Origin: Escallonia rubra
Lineage: Eukaryota; Streptophyta; Magnoliopsida; Escalloniales; Escalloniaceae
Length of the DNA: 64,000 nt
Assembly: GCA_033065855.1 (NCBI GenBank)
Contig: JAVXUO010003069.1
Coordinates: forward strand, 1 to 64,000
Direction: 5' to 3'
Under the pieces are notes generated by a model, which worked only from the letters and a program-made list of their open reading frames with translations, was not told the origin of the DNA and did not search any database. A program made the position numbers and the translations under genes. Numbering within the stretch: position 1 is the first letter of the stretch; every line of letters starts with the position of its first letter. Below are positions 46,114 to 56,709 of the stretch, piece by piece.

Positions 46114-47071
46114 CAAATATAAGATCTTGTCCTTTATTTTTGTGCACATCTTATTTTCTTCTATGTTAAGACGTTATAAAATCACTCTCAGTGTAACACC
46201 AAATGGGTAATACACCAAAAATTAGAAAAATATGTTATCATTATAAATAGTATAGATATAAATAGTATAGATTAATTTTTAATACTAAAGATCAGACTTT
46301 TAGAGAATAAAATAAAAGTGTGTATTAACATGAGTAGCCAAATAACTATACTTTATAGTAAAAATAAGATATATTACTCCCTTATTAGTCTTTCGGAAAG
46401 GCCGGAATGCTATCCATAAATTTTAAAAACTGACGTGATGTTTAGGCGGGCTCTAAACCAAAATCAAAGTTTATTTATAATTTTTGTCAAAACAATGTGC
46501 AGTTACACAAATTCAATGTCAATTTCTTGAAAGCACTTGTTGTTTTTGCATAAGTCACATCTCCTTTGGAAAGGAGACGAAATAATGTTCATTTGAGAAA
46601 TTATAGTGCATCCATAATAAATAGATACGGGTATACTTGGTTTTTATCAACCAGACTATAAGAGTTTTTATTTGTTGAGTTAAAAAATAATTTGTATGGT
46701 TTCTCTCCGTAGGTTCGTAATACCTTCAAAAAAGTTCTCTCTCAAACAATTTGTTCCGTTATAGTCAGCATGTTGTTTCATCAATTCAGCAAGAGATGTT
46801 TATGGAGGTGCATCATCAAAGAATCTAATTGTTTAGGCTCATTGGATGTTGTAATGTTTAGAAAGCCGTACAAGTCTTCCCACAACACTGTTCTTATTGA
46901 CTTTTAGCGACTAAATAAAAATCCGTAGCTAAAAATAATTCTTTTTTATACCCAAACCTGTAATTCAAATCCAATCACATTATATAATCCACAACGAATC
47001 AACATTCATCTACAAAAAATTCTCAATCCACATTATGGATCGACAATTATATAAACCTAAAACATAAAATA
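46114..47071. other. INTS9-like 3' flank and intergenic DNA
   Basis: AT-rich. The first about 150 bp probably hold the 3' untranslated region; AATAAA-like signals are weak (AATAAAATAAAAG at about 46,308). No gene is recognised. Confidence 0.5.
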
Positions 47072-47600
47072 CACTACAAGAAAAATAACAATTAGCGACG
47101 GAATTTTTCCATCGCTAAATATGCAAATTCCGTCGCTAAATCCTTTAGCGACGGAAATTCCGTCGGTAAAGTTCCGTCGCCTAAACCCTCGTCACTAAAG
47201 GTTTTACCGACAGAATTGGTGTTCCATCAGTAATGCCTTAGTCTTTAGCGACAGACTTGGTCATCCTTTAGCGACGGAAATTCCGTCGCTAAAACTATTT
47301 TGCAATTTTCAGAAAATTAACTTTTTTAAAAATAAATAAATGAAATATAAATATAATTTTAAAATTTATTTTTAAAAAATCATTAGCGACGGATATTTTG
47401 TCGCCAATTCCGTCGCCAAATTTTGTAGAAGACAAATTTTCCATCGCCAATTCCGTCGCAAAACCATATATTGGAGCTAATATTTTTCCATCGCTAAAGG
47501 AAAATATTCCGTCGCTAATTCCGTCTCAAAAATCATATTTCTAGGTGCTAATTAATTTTTTCCGTCGCTAATTCCATCGCAAAAATCATATTTAAGAGCT
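47072..47600. repeat. CACTA left end with subterminal repeats
   Basis: Inverted end CACTACAAGAAAAAT followed by about a dozen copies of TTAGCGACGGAA or TTCCGTCGCTAA, many lying as inverted pairs, mixed with variants such as CCATCGCTAA. These would bind the element's regulatory protein and can pair into hairpins. Confidence 0.9.
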
Positions 47601-48117
47601 AAAACTTTTGAAAATAAAAATCATTAAATATGCATATACTATTCTTAATTAATGCAACAACTATTGACAATAATAATCCCTCATTAAATAATCCAACGTC
47701 AACATCCGATAATGAACTGAAGATAACAAATATTCAACATTTGTTGAATACCACCAAAAGTGAACAATAATACATCTAAATCAACCAGTTGCTTGGTTAC
47801 CAAAATGAACAAATATCCCAACAAACGTTATGTCAAATCTGGTCACATAAGGCAATCATCCACCTAGCTCGTCGAATGTTTCATCATTGCCATCCTCAGT
47901 AGCATCAGTCGCGCTAACTTCGACCTGTAACAAAGCAATTAAAGGCATGTTAAAGGATGTATTTGGTGCAGATATTAATGAAAAATTTCCTGCCATGGTA
48001 TTCTTGCTTGAGGATTATTGAATTGGTGTATCAAATAGAAATTTTGGCATCTTTAACAGTAATAGTGAAAATGTATGACGCATAGCACCACAAGTCCCAA
48101 CTGATTTTAATAAGGCC

Positions 48118-48490
48118 CGATGCAGCCTCTCTCTCTCTCCACCACTTCAAGCCACTACCAAGCTCTAGCCCTAATTCTCTTTCTCTCTTTCCCTCTCTAC
48201 AATCCAATCGCACCACCCTACCATGGCTGCCCTTGGCAGCCTCTCCCTCTCCTATTTTCCTCCTTTACATCCATCTAAACATCACAACAACTCACGCACA
48301 ATGACCCCAACACAGCTGCCCACTCGGCAGCCCTTCCTCTTCCCTCTTTTTCCTCAATCACACACACAAAACACACTACACAACAGTTCTCCCTTCCTTT
48401 TACACTTTTACACACACAAAAACACCATAGAACCTCACATAGCTGCTACCCTTTGGCAGCCCCATTACAGCAGGTTTCCCCCTTCCTTTT
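48118..48490. repeat. AC/CT-rich repeat inside the CACTA element
   Basis: CT-rich then AC-rich DNA with CTTGGCAGCC (48,231) and TTGGCAGCC (48,454), like the DNA at 7,931-8,870 and 50,640-51,500. The 126-codon plus-strand frame (48,223-48,603) follows the base bias and is not a recognised protein. Confidence 0.45.
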
Positions 48491-48950
48491 TAACAATTTC
48501 ATTCAAATTAATGCAAGAGAATCACTATGATGCATCAAAGAAAAGAGTACATGAGATTAAAGTACCACAACTGGAGCAGAAGACATATTTCCAACAGGGA
48601 TAACCACTAAGTCTCCTAAATTCAATTGCACTTTTTAGTGTATATATAACCACTAAGCCAAATGAACTATTACTGTGAACTGTTGAAAAAAAGGGCTTGG
48701 CATTAAGCCAAATGAACCTTTAAATAATAACAGTCATTTACGTTTAGTTCCATTCTTAGTATATAAATGTGAACTGTTGAAAAATGATTTCAGTATTCCC
48801 TATGAAAGAAAGATTCATGACACAGAAAGACCACAACTAAATCTTTAAAAACCTAAGGAAAGGAAACAGAAATGCTTAAGAAAGTAACCACATTACTTGA
48901 GGATTCAGTTCCATTAAAACACTAGGGCAGAATGCATAATAGGAAATTTA

Positions 48951-49917
48951 TCAACAAGAAAGTAACCACATTACCTGCTGCATGTCCTTCTCTTTCATCC
49001 GTTTTTCCACCTCAATCTCTACAAGCTTAGCAATTTCAATCTCTTTCATCTTCTGCACCTCAAGTTGCACAATCTTAGCAATTTCATCTTTCCAATTTTC
49101 GGAGGATGGAAGCTGGTCCAGTGACATGTGCATCGATGCCCTGGCATCTCGTGCGGTTTCGCGAGTACCACGTATACGTCCTTTCTTGTCGCGAACCCCA
49201 GGCGTTTGTCGCCACAATTCTGCTGCATCATAATCTATCAAGGAAGAGCTGGGCTCCTGAGAACTAATTTCATCAAATCTCACAGCATATGCGTCTTGTA
49301 ACTCATGCAAAATGCAAGTCGAGTTAGAGATTCATCAAACAAAATAGATGAAAAATCAGCTGCAAAAACAAACTTACGCGGATGGCCTTTGCCTTCTTTA
49401 AGACATATGGACGGTCTTGCTCTTCCAATGGCTGACCATTAGAATCATGTTTAAGTTTATGTGTTAATTCGTACACCTCTAGGTTCAGCTTTGCGTCGCT
49501 AATATCTGGCATCTTCTCTTTTAATTCAACTCCAATAACATCATGCGGCACAGAACCACCTGTGTGAGATGGCTCATCATTTACAGATCGATTTGTCTTT
49601 GCACATCTGGATTTTTCCTGCCATTTAGTGCTTGCCCATACATCCACCATCTTCTGCCAAATATCATTGCGGATCCATTCCGGGGGATGGTTCCTCCATA
49701 ATTCTGGATGTGCATCTTCTCCTACCTTGCTAATGGCAAATTTCCTCGCTCCTTCCATCCACATTGTATAGTTAGTAGAAATGTGATGGAAAAAAGCAAC
49801 TCTTCCCGCTGCTTCCGGCTCAAGAGACTCAAAGTCAAAGTACCCATGCCACATTAAACATAATACTGTAAAGATGCCAACGAGAACCCAATGGCAGCGC
49901 CATACTAATAACATCAA
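48951..49917 (-). CDS. Transposase_24-type protein of the CACTA element (TNPA-like role)
   Basis: The first block (about 49,850-49,376) has FFHHISTNYTMWMEGARKFA, PPEWIRNDIWQKMVDVWAST, a CAKTNRS step and THTGG-like HTGGSVPHDVIG, the layout of the plant transposase Ptta/En/Spm family (PF03004). The frame reaches a GTAAGT donor (ATCCGCGTAAGT). The second block (49,310-48,951) starts MHELQDAYAVRFDE and ends in a charged coiled coil (MKEIEIAKLVEIEVEKRMKE). Its likely role is binding the subterminal repeats. A candidate 5' exon lies at 52,952-52,707 (SAPVGGGHSGSNSSSERSV). The exon chain between is not resolved. Confidence 0.7.
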
Positions 49918-50640
49918 TCAAGTGTTGTCTCATCAATCAAGTGTTACTATAAGATTTATCAACAACTAATAACCAGTTTCATTACTCGAGGAAACAAACT
50001 TCTGTATGTCAAACCAACTTCCATAAGGTGGAGCAAAAAAGAACCAACTTCCAAGAAAGATGTAAATGGTTAGCTTCGATGAAGGTGAAGTTTACAGATA
50101 ATAAAGGCAGCTATTATGTCCATATTGGATACATCATACATCAAATCAAAGAAGGCTTTGATTTGAGACCACGGAAATGATTCTCTGAACCGACTAATAA
50201 TAATTTGAAGAAACTAACACCTAATCAAGATGCTGGGAGCTTGATCCACCTGAAGAAACCACCCACCTCCCAAGTCATAGTAGAGCATCTAAATCTCAAT
50301 CTCAACACATAGAAGTTGGCTCAGAAAAAGTGAAAGTGAAAGCTAAAGTAATAATTACATCCACACTGTCCACCCAACAGGAACAAATGGAACAGATATT
50401 GGCCCCCCAAGAAAAAAAAAAGGCCTACTACTTGGGGATTCAGAGAGATAAAAGAGAAAAATGAAAAGTTACTTCTTCATGAAAGAAGATTGGAGGCTCG
50501 GATCAATAATAAACAATAAAAACGTATTGATAAACTGTTCGTGCATAAGTAGGTTTTATGTATTTGGCATGAATTGAACCACCAGATTCACAAGAAACCA
50601 ATCAGATAAGACAACAGTTGGCATGAATTGATTTCTTCTT
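49918..50640. other. CACTA internal non-coding stretch
   Basis: Likely intron or spacer of the minus-strand gene. AT-rich, no recognised coding. Confidence 0.45.
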
Positions 50641-51500
50641 CCCCTTCTCAGCATCCTCTAGCCATTGTACTCCCAAACCCACTTTAAAACCCAAAACAGG
50701 CACCCTTTACCTTCACCTCACCACCCAAACATGTACTGCACACCATACACAGATTACATATATATTACTTCCCGATACACACATATACATATCACACAAA
50801 CACTTTCCATCTTCCACCCTTTCCTTCTCCATGCGCACAGCATATACAAAACCCAAACAACCCACCTTACACCAGTATCCACGCACCCAACTCCAACCAT
50901 GCATGCTGCACCCAGTTTTCACACACTATACTCATGCACATAGCACACACAAACACACACTCTCAGTACACACGCACACACACAGCACATAAAAACTGTC
51001 CTTGGCAGCCTCACCACGCACACACATACACTTTGCTTGCACATACCACTCACACGGCACATATCACTCACACATGTTGTACACCCACACGCAACCCATC
51101 TAGGATATGCCTTCTCCATCAATCTCCCAATAAAATTTCATCCACCATTCATTCGCACATCACAAACACTCTTCCTGCCTTGCTGCTTATACCCATTCAC
51201 AAACACATTATACATACACAACACACCCACATCAAACACTACACACGGCAGCCTCTCCTTCTCACTTGCACCCATCATTTCTCTCTTGCACATCCCATGG
51301 TTTCTCCCTTTCTCTTTTTTATTTACAACTCATTTCTCACACACAATTGAGCACCCACTAACACATGGCTCCAAACAATACACACACCACACTATATCCT
51401 ACAGTGCGTTTCTTGCTGTCCAAACCCTGGCCCGATACACCCACACAATACACAGAACGACACTCACGGCTACGATACTATCAAAACCCATAACCCGTAT
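50641..51500. repeat. AC-rich repeat DNA next to the inverted-repeat element
   Basis: Dense ACAC and CACC runs on the plus strand, with CTTGGCAGCCTC (51,001) and CGGCAGCCTC (51,246). Long frames on both strands arise from the base bias. Same style as 7,931-8,870. Confidence 0.5.
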
Positions 51501-51502
51501 AT

Positions 51503-52294
51503 GCTATGTTACATGGACTCGGTGTCGGTGTCCGGATCGGGTACGTGTCCGAGTGTCGGACTCGCCTATTTTCAAAATTTTAGGATACGGGGACACCGTC
51601 CAAAAGTTGGACACGGGTACGGGGACACGGCTAAAATATTTAAGATACATAAAATATTTTAAATGAGATTGAGTATTAAATATTTTTTTTACAGGTATTT
51701 ATAAATTTTACATAAATTATATATAATTATTGTCCAAAATAAATAAATTCCTTCATTTTTGGTTGGATAATATACATTTTACTTCGGTTTAGATATTTTT
51801 GTTCCTTTTTTATAAGTTAAAGCTAAAAAGTTGGGGAAAATAAAAGAAAAGGAAAAAAAGCAAAAGAAAGGCTGTAAAAGAGGCTGTCAAAAAGCAGACA
51901 GCATACCAAAAAGCAGACAGATCCACTCACCCACGTGACCACCAGCAGAAGAAGCAAAAGGTACTCTCTCTCTCACTCTCTCTTCTTCTTCTTCCTCTTC
52001 TTCTTCTTTTCTTCCTCTTCTCTTCTTTCTCGGAGGTCGATGGCCATATCTTTCTTCTCTTTTCTCTTTTTCTCTCTTCAAAGCATCAGAGATCTTCTTC
52101 TTCTCTCTCTTAAAAACCTTCAGAGCTTCTTCTTTCTTCGATCCTTAATTTCGCTCTCTTGCCGGAACGTCGACGTGGCGTATCCGTCCGGCAAATGACG
52201 GATCCGACACGGCTCCCGTACCCATGTCGGCGTCGTGTCGTGTCGTGTCGACACCGCCCCTTCACCCCAAAGTGAAGGGTCCATGTAACATAGC
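51503..52294. mobile_element. Inverted-repeat element (792 bp) nested in the CACTA element
   Basis: Ends GCTATGTTACATGGAC at 51,503 and its exact complement GTCCATGTAACATAGC at 52,294. The flanks share GTATAT (51,497-51,502 and 52,295-52,300). Subterminal DNA on both sides is rich in GTGTCGG / CCGACAC. The interior holds a CT-rich stretch like a gene leader. No transposase is encoded. It resembles the widespread plant CTATGTTGCxCGGACTC group; superfamily is uncertain. Confidence 0.75.
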
Positions 52295-52299
52295 GTATA

Positions 52300-53050
52300 T
52301 GTATATGCACTGAAAAATAAACGTAACTTACCAAAAATTTTTGCCAAAGCATTTATTTCCTTTCAGGGTACTTCTTCTAGCTTGACCACACCACGAAAGG
52401 AAAATCCATATTCGCCCTAAAGATAGCTCCTATTGTACTCCGTGCCTCGTCCTCAATGAAGCTAATGCATAAAAATTAAGTGTTACACTAAAGTAGAATG
52501 GAAAACAATGATATTATACAACTGGAAAATAAGCACTACAACTTACACTTTCTTATGAACATGGATTCTCTTTTTGGAGCCTGGTGGAAGCTTTCTTATG
52601 ATTCCCCGTGTTGCACCTCTGGTACGAAGAGAAGCTGCAAAAAAGCATATCAAGAATAACACATGACATTGCAAAGTACTATAATTATTCAAACAAAAAA
52701 CAACTATCACCCATTATTCCTTAAAGTACCACTAGTTGAAGCTATTGACGATTCCACTTGCACAGACCGCTCTGAAGATGAGTTACTTCCACTGTGACCT
52801 CCACCGACGGGAGCAGATACAACACAACTACGACCTCGAGTGGCCTGGAAACGTTGCATAACTGCAAAAGATACTATATAGCAAAAATTGTTTATGTAAC
52901 GAAAACTAAATATGGAAACACATAATATTTTACCACAATAGTTACTAAACACAAGTTAAAAAAAAAACCTTTCACTCAACAAGTTAATGCCAAATCCAAA
53001 CACCAAATCATGTTAAACTAAGTTAAATTAAACTAAAAGAAAGAATTAGG
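52300..53050 (-). other. CACTA second-gene 5' exon region
   Basis: Minus-strand frame 52,952-52,707 includes MQRFQATRGRSCVVSAPV, basic then Ser/Gly-rich. Further short blocks lie at 52,630-52,390. This fits the N-terminal exons of the Transposase_24-type gene, but the joins cannot be fixed by eye. Confidence 0.45.
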
Positions 53051-53055
53051 AGTTA

Positions 53056-56000
53056 TTAATCATTATCACTACTGGACACGTCTACTTCTTCATCATCGTC
53101 TTTTTCTTCTTCTTCTTCATTATCATCAGCATCGTCCTCCTCCTCCTCGTCCTCGTCCTCGTCCTCTTCCTCTTCCTCTCCCTCTTCCTCTCCCATTACT
53201 TCATCGGGCATACCTACTGCTTGAAGAGGTATGTCATCCGTGTCGTCATCAACTGGAATAGGTACCACAACAGGAGTAGCATCCTCTTGATAAGTCTCGG
53301 GCACATCTTCTTGGTAGTTGCCAACTGCTAATTTTTTGGTCTTGATAATTGTACACCAATTAGAATTCTTTTTCGATACACTTTCTGCATAAAATACCTG
53401 TGAAGCTTGATTAGCAAACACAAAAGGTTCATTTGATCCGAGTCTTGACTTGAGATTAACGTCTACTATCCCATGTCGACTAACACGAACACCAGCTCTA
53501 GATGTGATATCAAACCAATGACATTTGAACATTGCCAATTGATTTCTACTACCCATATAATCTAACTCAACAACCTCATCCAATCGCCCATAGAAATCAA
53601 GGCAATTGTCGTTATAACAATCGCCATTGACCAAAACTCCGTTATTTTGAGTTTGCTTGGTCAAGTCAATATCTACCGTGTTAAACCTAAAGCCATTGAC
53701 AATGTAACCTTTGTAGCATCTAACCAATCTACTAGGGCCACAAGCAAGTTCTTTGAAACGAGTATCCACCGCTTGATCAACCTTGTCAACCTATCGCAAT
53801 AACATCCAATAAAGTAATATTATGTTAGTAATGTAATAGTAGTAATTGCACAACTATGATTTACTTTTCAAACTTACATGTTGCTTGAACCACGTAAGGA
53901 ACTCGTTGTTACGCAACTCTTCAAGTTCCTTATCAGAGATTGCAGAATTGGCAACTCGTGCTTCATTATCGAATTCACTGTAGATAAGCTAAGTGAGTTA
54001 TTTTATTAAGCAACATATTAAAAAAGGCATTATGCATAACTACTTACTCGATAAAAGGGATGACCTCTTTACAATTGAGAAGGACGTATAACGATGCGGC
54101 ATCATATTCCTCGTCACTCAACCACCGAGTAATGTAAGATCCAAAAGGCCGGTCGGAATGTGTGAATATGGATAAACGTCATTCTGAATCTGTGTCAACA
54201 ACATCCTCGTTTCTATATAATCGATTTATCCTTGTTTCAACTTCCGACTCAAAATAAAGTGAAGAAAAGTTCACAAGTTCCTCTATTATGTAGGCCTCTG
54301 CTATTGAACCTTCTACTCGAGCTTTATTGCGAACCTTTTTCTTTAGTCCAAACATAAACCTAAAAGATATCGAATGAGTTTTAGAATCAAAGTATATTCA
54401 AAATATTATAAGGTACACTAGACTAGATCTAATAAATATCACCTCTCGAATGGATACATCCATCGATACTGCACTAGTCCACTAACCCTAGCTTCGTAGG
54501 CCAAGTGAATGGGTAAATGTTCCATCGAATCAAAAAAGGACGGAGGAAAGATCTTCTCGAGCTTGCATATTGTTTCTACGATACTTTTCTCAAGAATTTT
54601 CATGTCAGTCTCCCGAAGTGCTACTGAACAAAGATCCCGAAAGAAATGACAAAGTTCAGTCAAGGCATCCATTACCGCCTTAGGAAAAAAGTCGCGAAAA
54701 GCAATAGGAATGAGCCTTTGCATAAACACATGACAGTCATGACTCTTCATCCCATAAAACTTGCACTCTGAAAGGTTACAACAACGGGATATGTTTGATG
54801 CATAACCATCTGGGAGCTTCAACTTTTTAACCCACTCACATACTTGTTGTATTTGCTTCTTGTCCAAGGTGTAGGATGCTTTTGGCAATATCATCTTACC
54901 GTGGATCAGTTTTGGATGTAATTCAGGCCGTATACCCATTTTCTGTAGATCCTTCCTTGCCTTTAAATGATCTTTGGATTTACCCTTTACATTCATCACT
55001 GTGTTGAATATATTGTCAAACACGTTTTTCTCAATGTGCATTACATCTAAAGTATGGCGTACTAGGAGTGTCTTCCAATAAGATAATTCCCAAAAGATAC
55101 TCTGTTTCGTCCAATTGTGAGTCTTTCCGAACCCAGGAATCTTTTGATTAGCAAAACCTTTACCAAAAGGTATAGCATCATGCTTATTCACGTTCTCCCA
55201 CACTTCATCGCCAGACATACGATCTTGCTTACTCATGTTCTCTCACACTTCATTCGTTTTGTCAAACTTGTCCCTCTGTTTTCGAAAGGGATGATCCTCT
55301 GGCAACATTTTTCTATGACATCAAAAAAATGAGACCTTACCTCCATATTTCAATGTGAAACCCTGGTTCATGTGCATACAACACGGGCACGCTAGCTTAC
55401 CATGTGTGCTCCACCCTGCAAATATTCCGTACGCAGGAAAGTCGTTGACAGTCCACATCACCGCAGCTCGCATTTGAAAATTTTGTCTTTTAAACACATC
55501 GAAAATGGAAACACCAGTATCCCAAAGCATTTTGAGCTCGTCAATCAATGGCCTCAAATACACATCTATGTTCCTCCCGGGGCTTTTTGGACCAGGAATA
55601 AGAAGTGACATAAACGTATAAGGTTGTTTCATGCACATGTTAGGAGGGAGATTATAGGGAACAACAATAACGGGCCATGTGGAGTAGGGGGTGCTGGAGT
55701 GACCAAATGGATTGAAACCATCAGTCGCCAACCCCAATCTAACATTTCGAACTTCTTGGGCAAAGTCTGGGTGTTTCAGATCAAAGTGCTTCCATGCCTC
55801 TCCGTCAGAGGGGTGTCTCATCACACCATCTTCTTTGGAACGAGTGTTATAGTATGTCATATATTCGGCTGTCTTTGTTGAGTAATACAATCTCTGAAGC
55901 CTCGGTGTTATCGAAAAGTATCTCAATGTCTTCCAAGCCACGTTTTTCTTACTCCCCTTTCTTGTTTTGTACCTCGAATGATCACAAATCGGACACTTCA

Positions 56001-56706
56001 ACTTATCCTTGTTTTCCTTCCAAAATAACACGCATTCATTGCTACACGCATCTATCTTCTCATAACCCAACCCGAGTTTCATCATCATTTTCTTTGTGTC
56101 ATAGTACGAACCTGGAAACTTCTCACTATCTGGTAAGAACTCTTTAATAAAAGTTAAAAAACCATTAAATCCTTTATCACTTAACCCATGTTCTGACTTC
56201 AAGTCTAATAGTCGTGTCACGGCAGACAACCTGGTGTGCTTCTTTGCACCATCCCATAGCGGCTCGTCGGCGTCCCTTAATAGCTCATAAAACTTTTGAG
56301 CTTTCAAGTTAGGCTCTTCTGGAATAGCCACATCAGGATCGTCAAGGTAATCATCTATGTCAAACTCTGCATGCCCAGCATCTATTACTATGTTACGGTA
56401 TTCTGAAGCATTATCTTGCGCAATCACGGAGGATGAAAAATCAATCGACTCCCCATGTTGAGTCCATATTGTGCAGTTACGCATAAATCCTTTGCGAAAA
56501 AGATGCAATTTCACCTCATCAGCCTCTCCCCAGCGCAATAAATTACAGTCTCTACATGGACACTTTATCCTTTGATTATCTACAAATGCTTCGTTCTTAA
56601 AAGCATATTCAATAAATACTCTCACTCCGTCTCGAAACTCATCACTTAGCCCCCTGCGATCATCCAATCTTTTTTCCATCCAACTACGATCAACCGACAT
56701 TCTCAA
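53056..56706 (-). pseudogene. TNP2-type CACTA transposase, broken
   Basis: Catalytic transposase of the CACTA element. Exon 1 (56,706-about 54,440) starts MRMSVDRSWMEKRLDDRRGL (Transposase-associated domain, with CPCRDCN zinc-type residues). It then has the Transposase_21 core (KCPICDHSRY, DGFNPFGHSSTPYSTWP, ACPCCMHMNQGFTLKYGGK, HTLDVMHIEKNVFDNI) and DUF4218 (LTELCHFFRDLCS, HLPIHLAYEARVSGLVQYRW). Next exons: 54,358-about 54,050 (FGLKKKVRNKARVEGS), 53,980-53,880 (ELEELRNNEFLTWF), and the DUF4216 exon 53,790-53,056 with a long acidic tail. Lesions: a frame change in the T run near 55,322, a stop near 55,236 (NEV*ENMSK) and a stop near 54,180 (DTDSE*RLSIF). Confidence 0.92.
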
Positions 56707-56709
56707 AAC

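Noticed and set aside
47090-47590. A CRISPR-like array of short repeats at the CACTA ends
   Set aside because: Repeats are the irregular inverted subterminal TTAGCGACGGAA motifs of a CACTA transposon in plant DNA.
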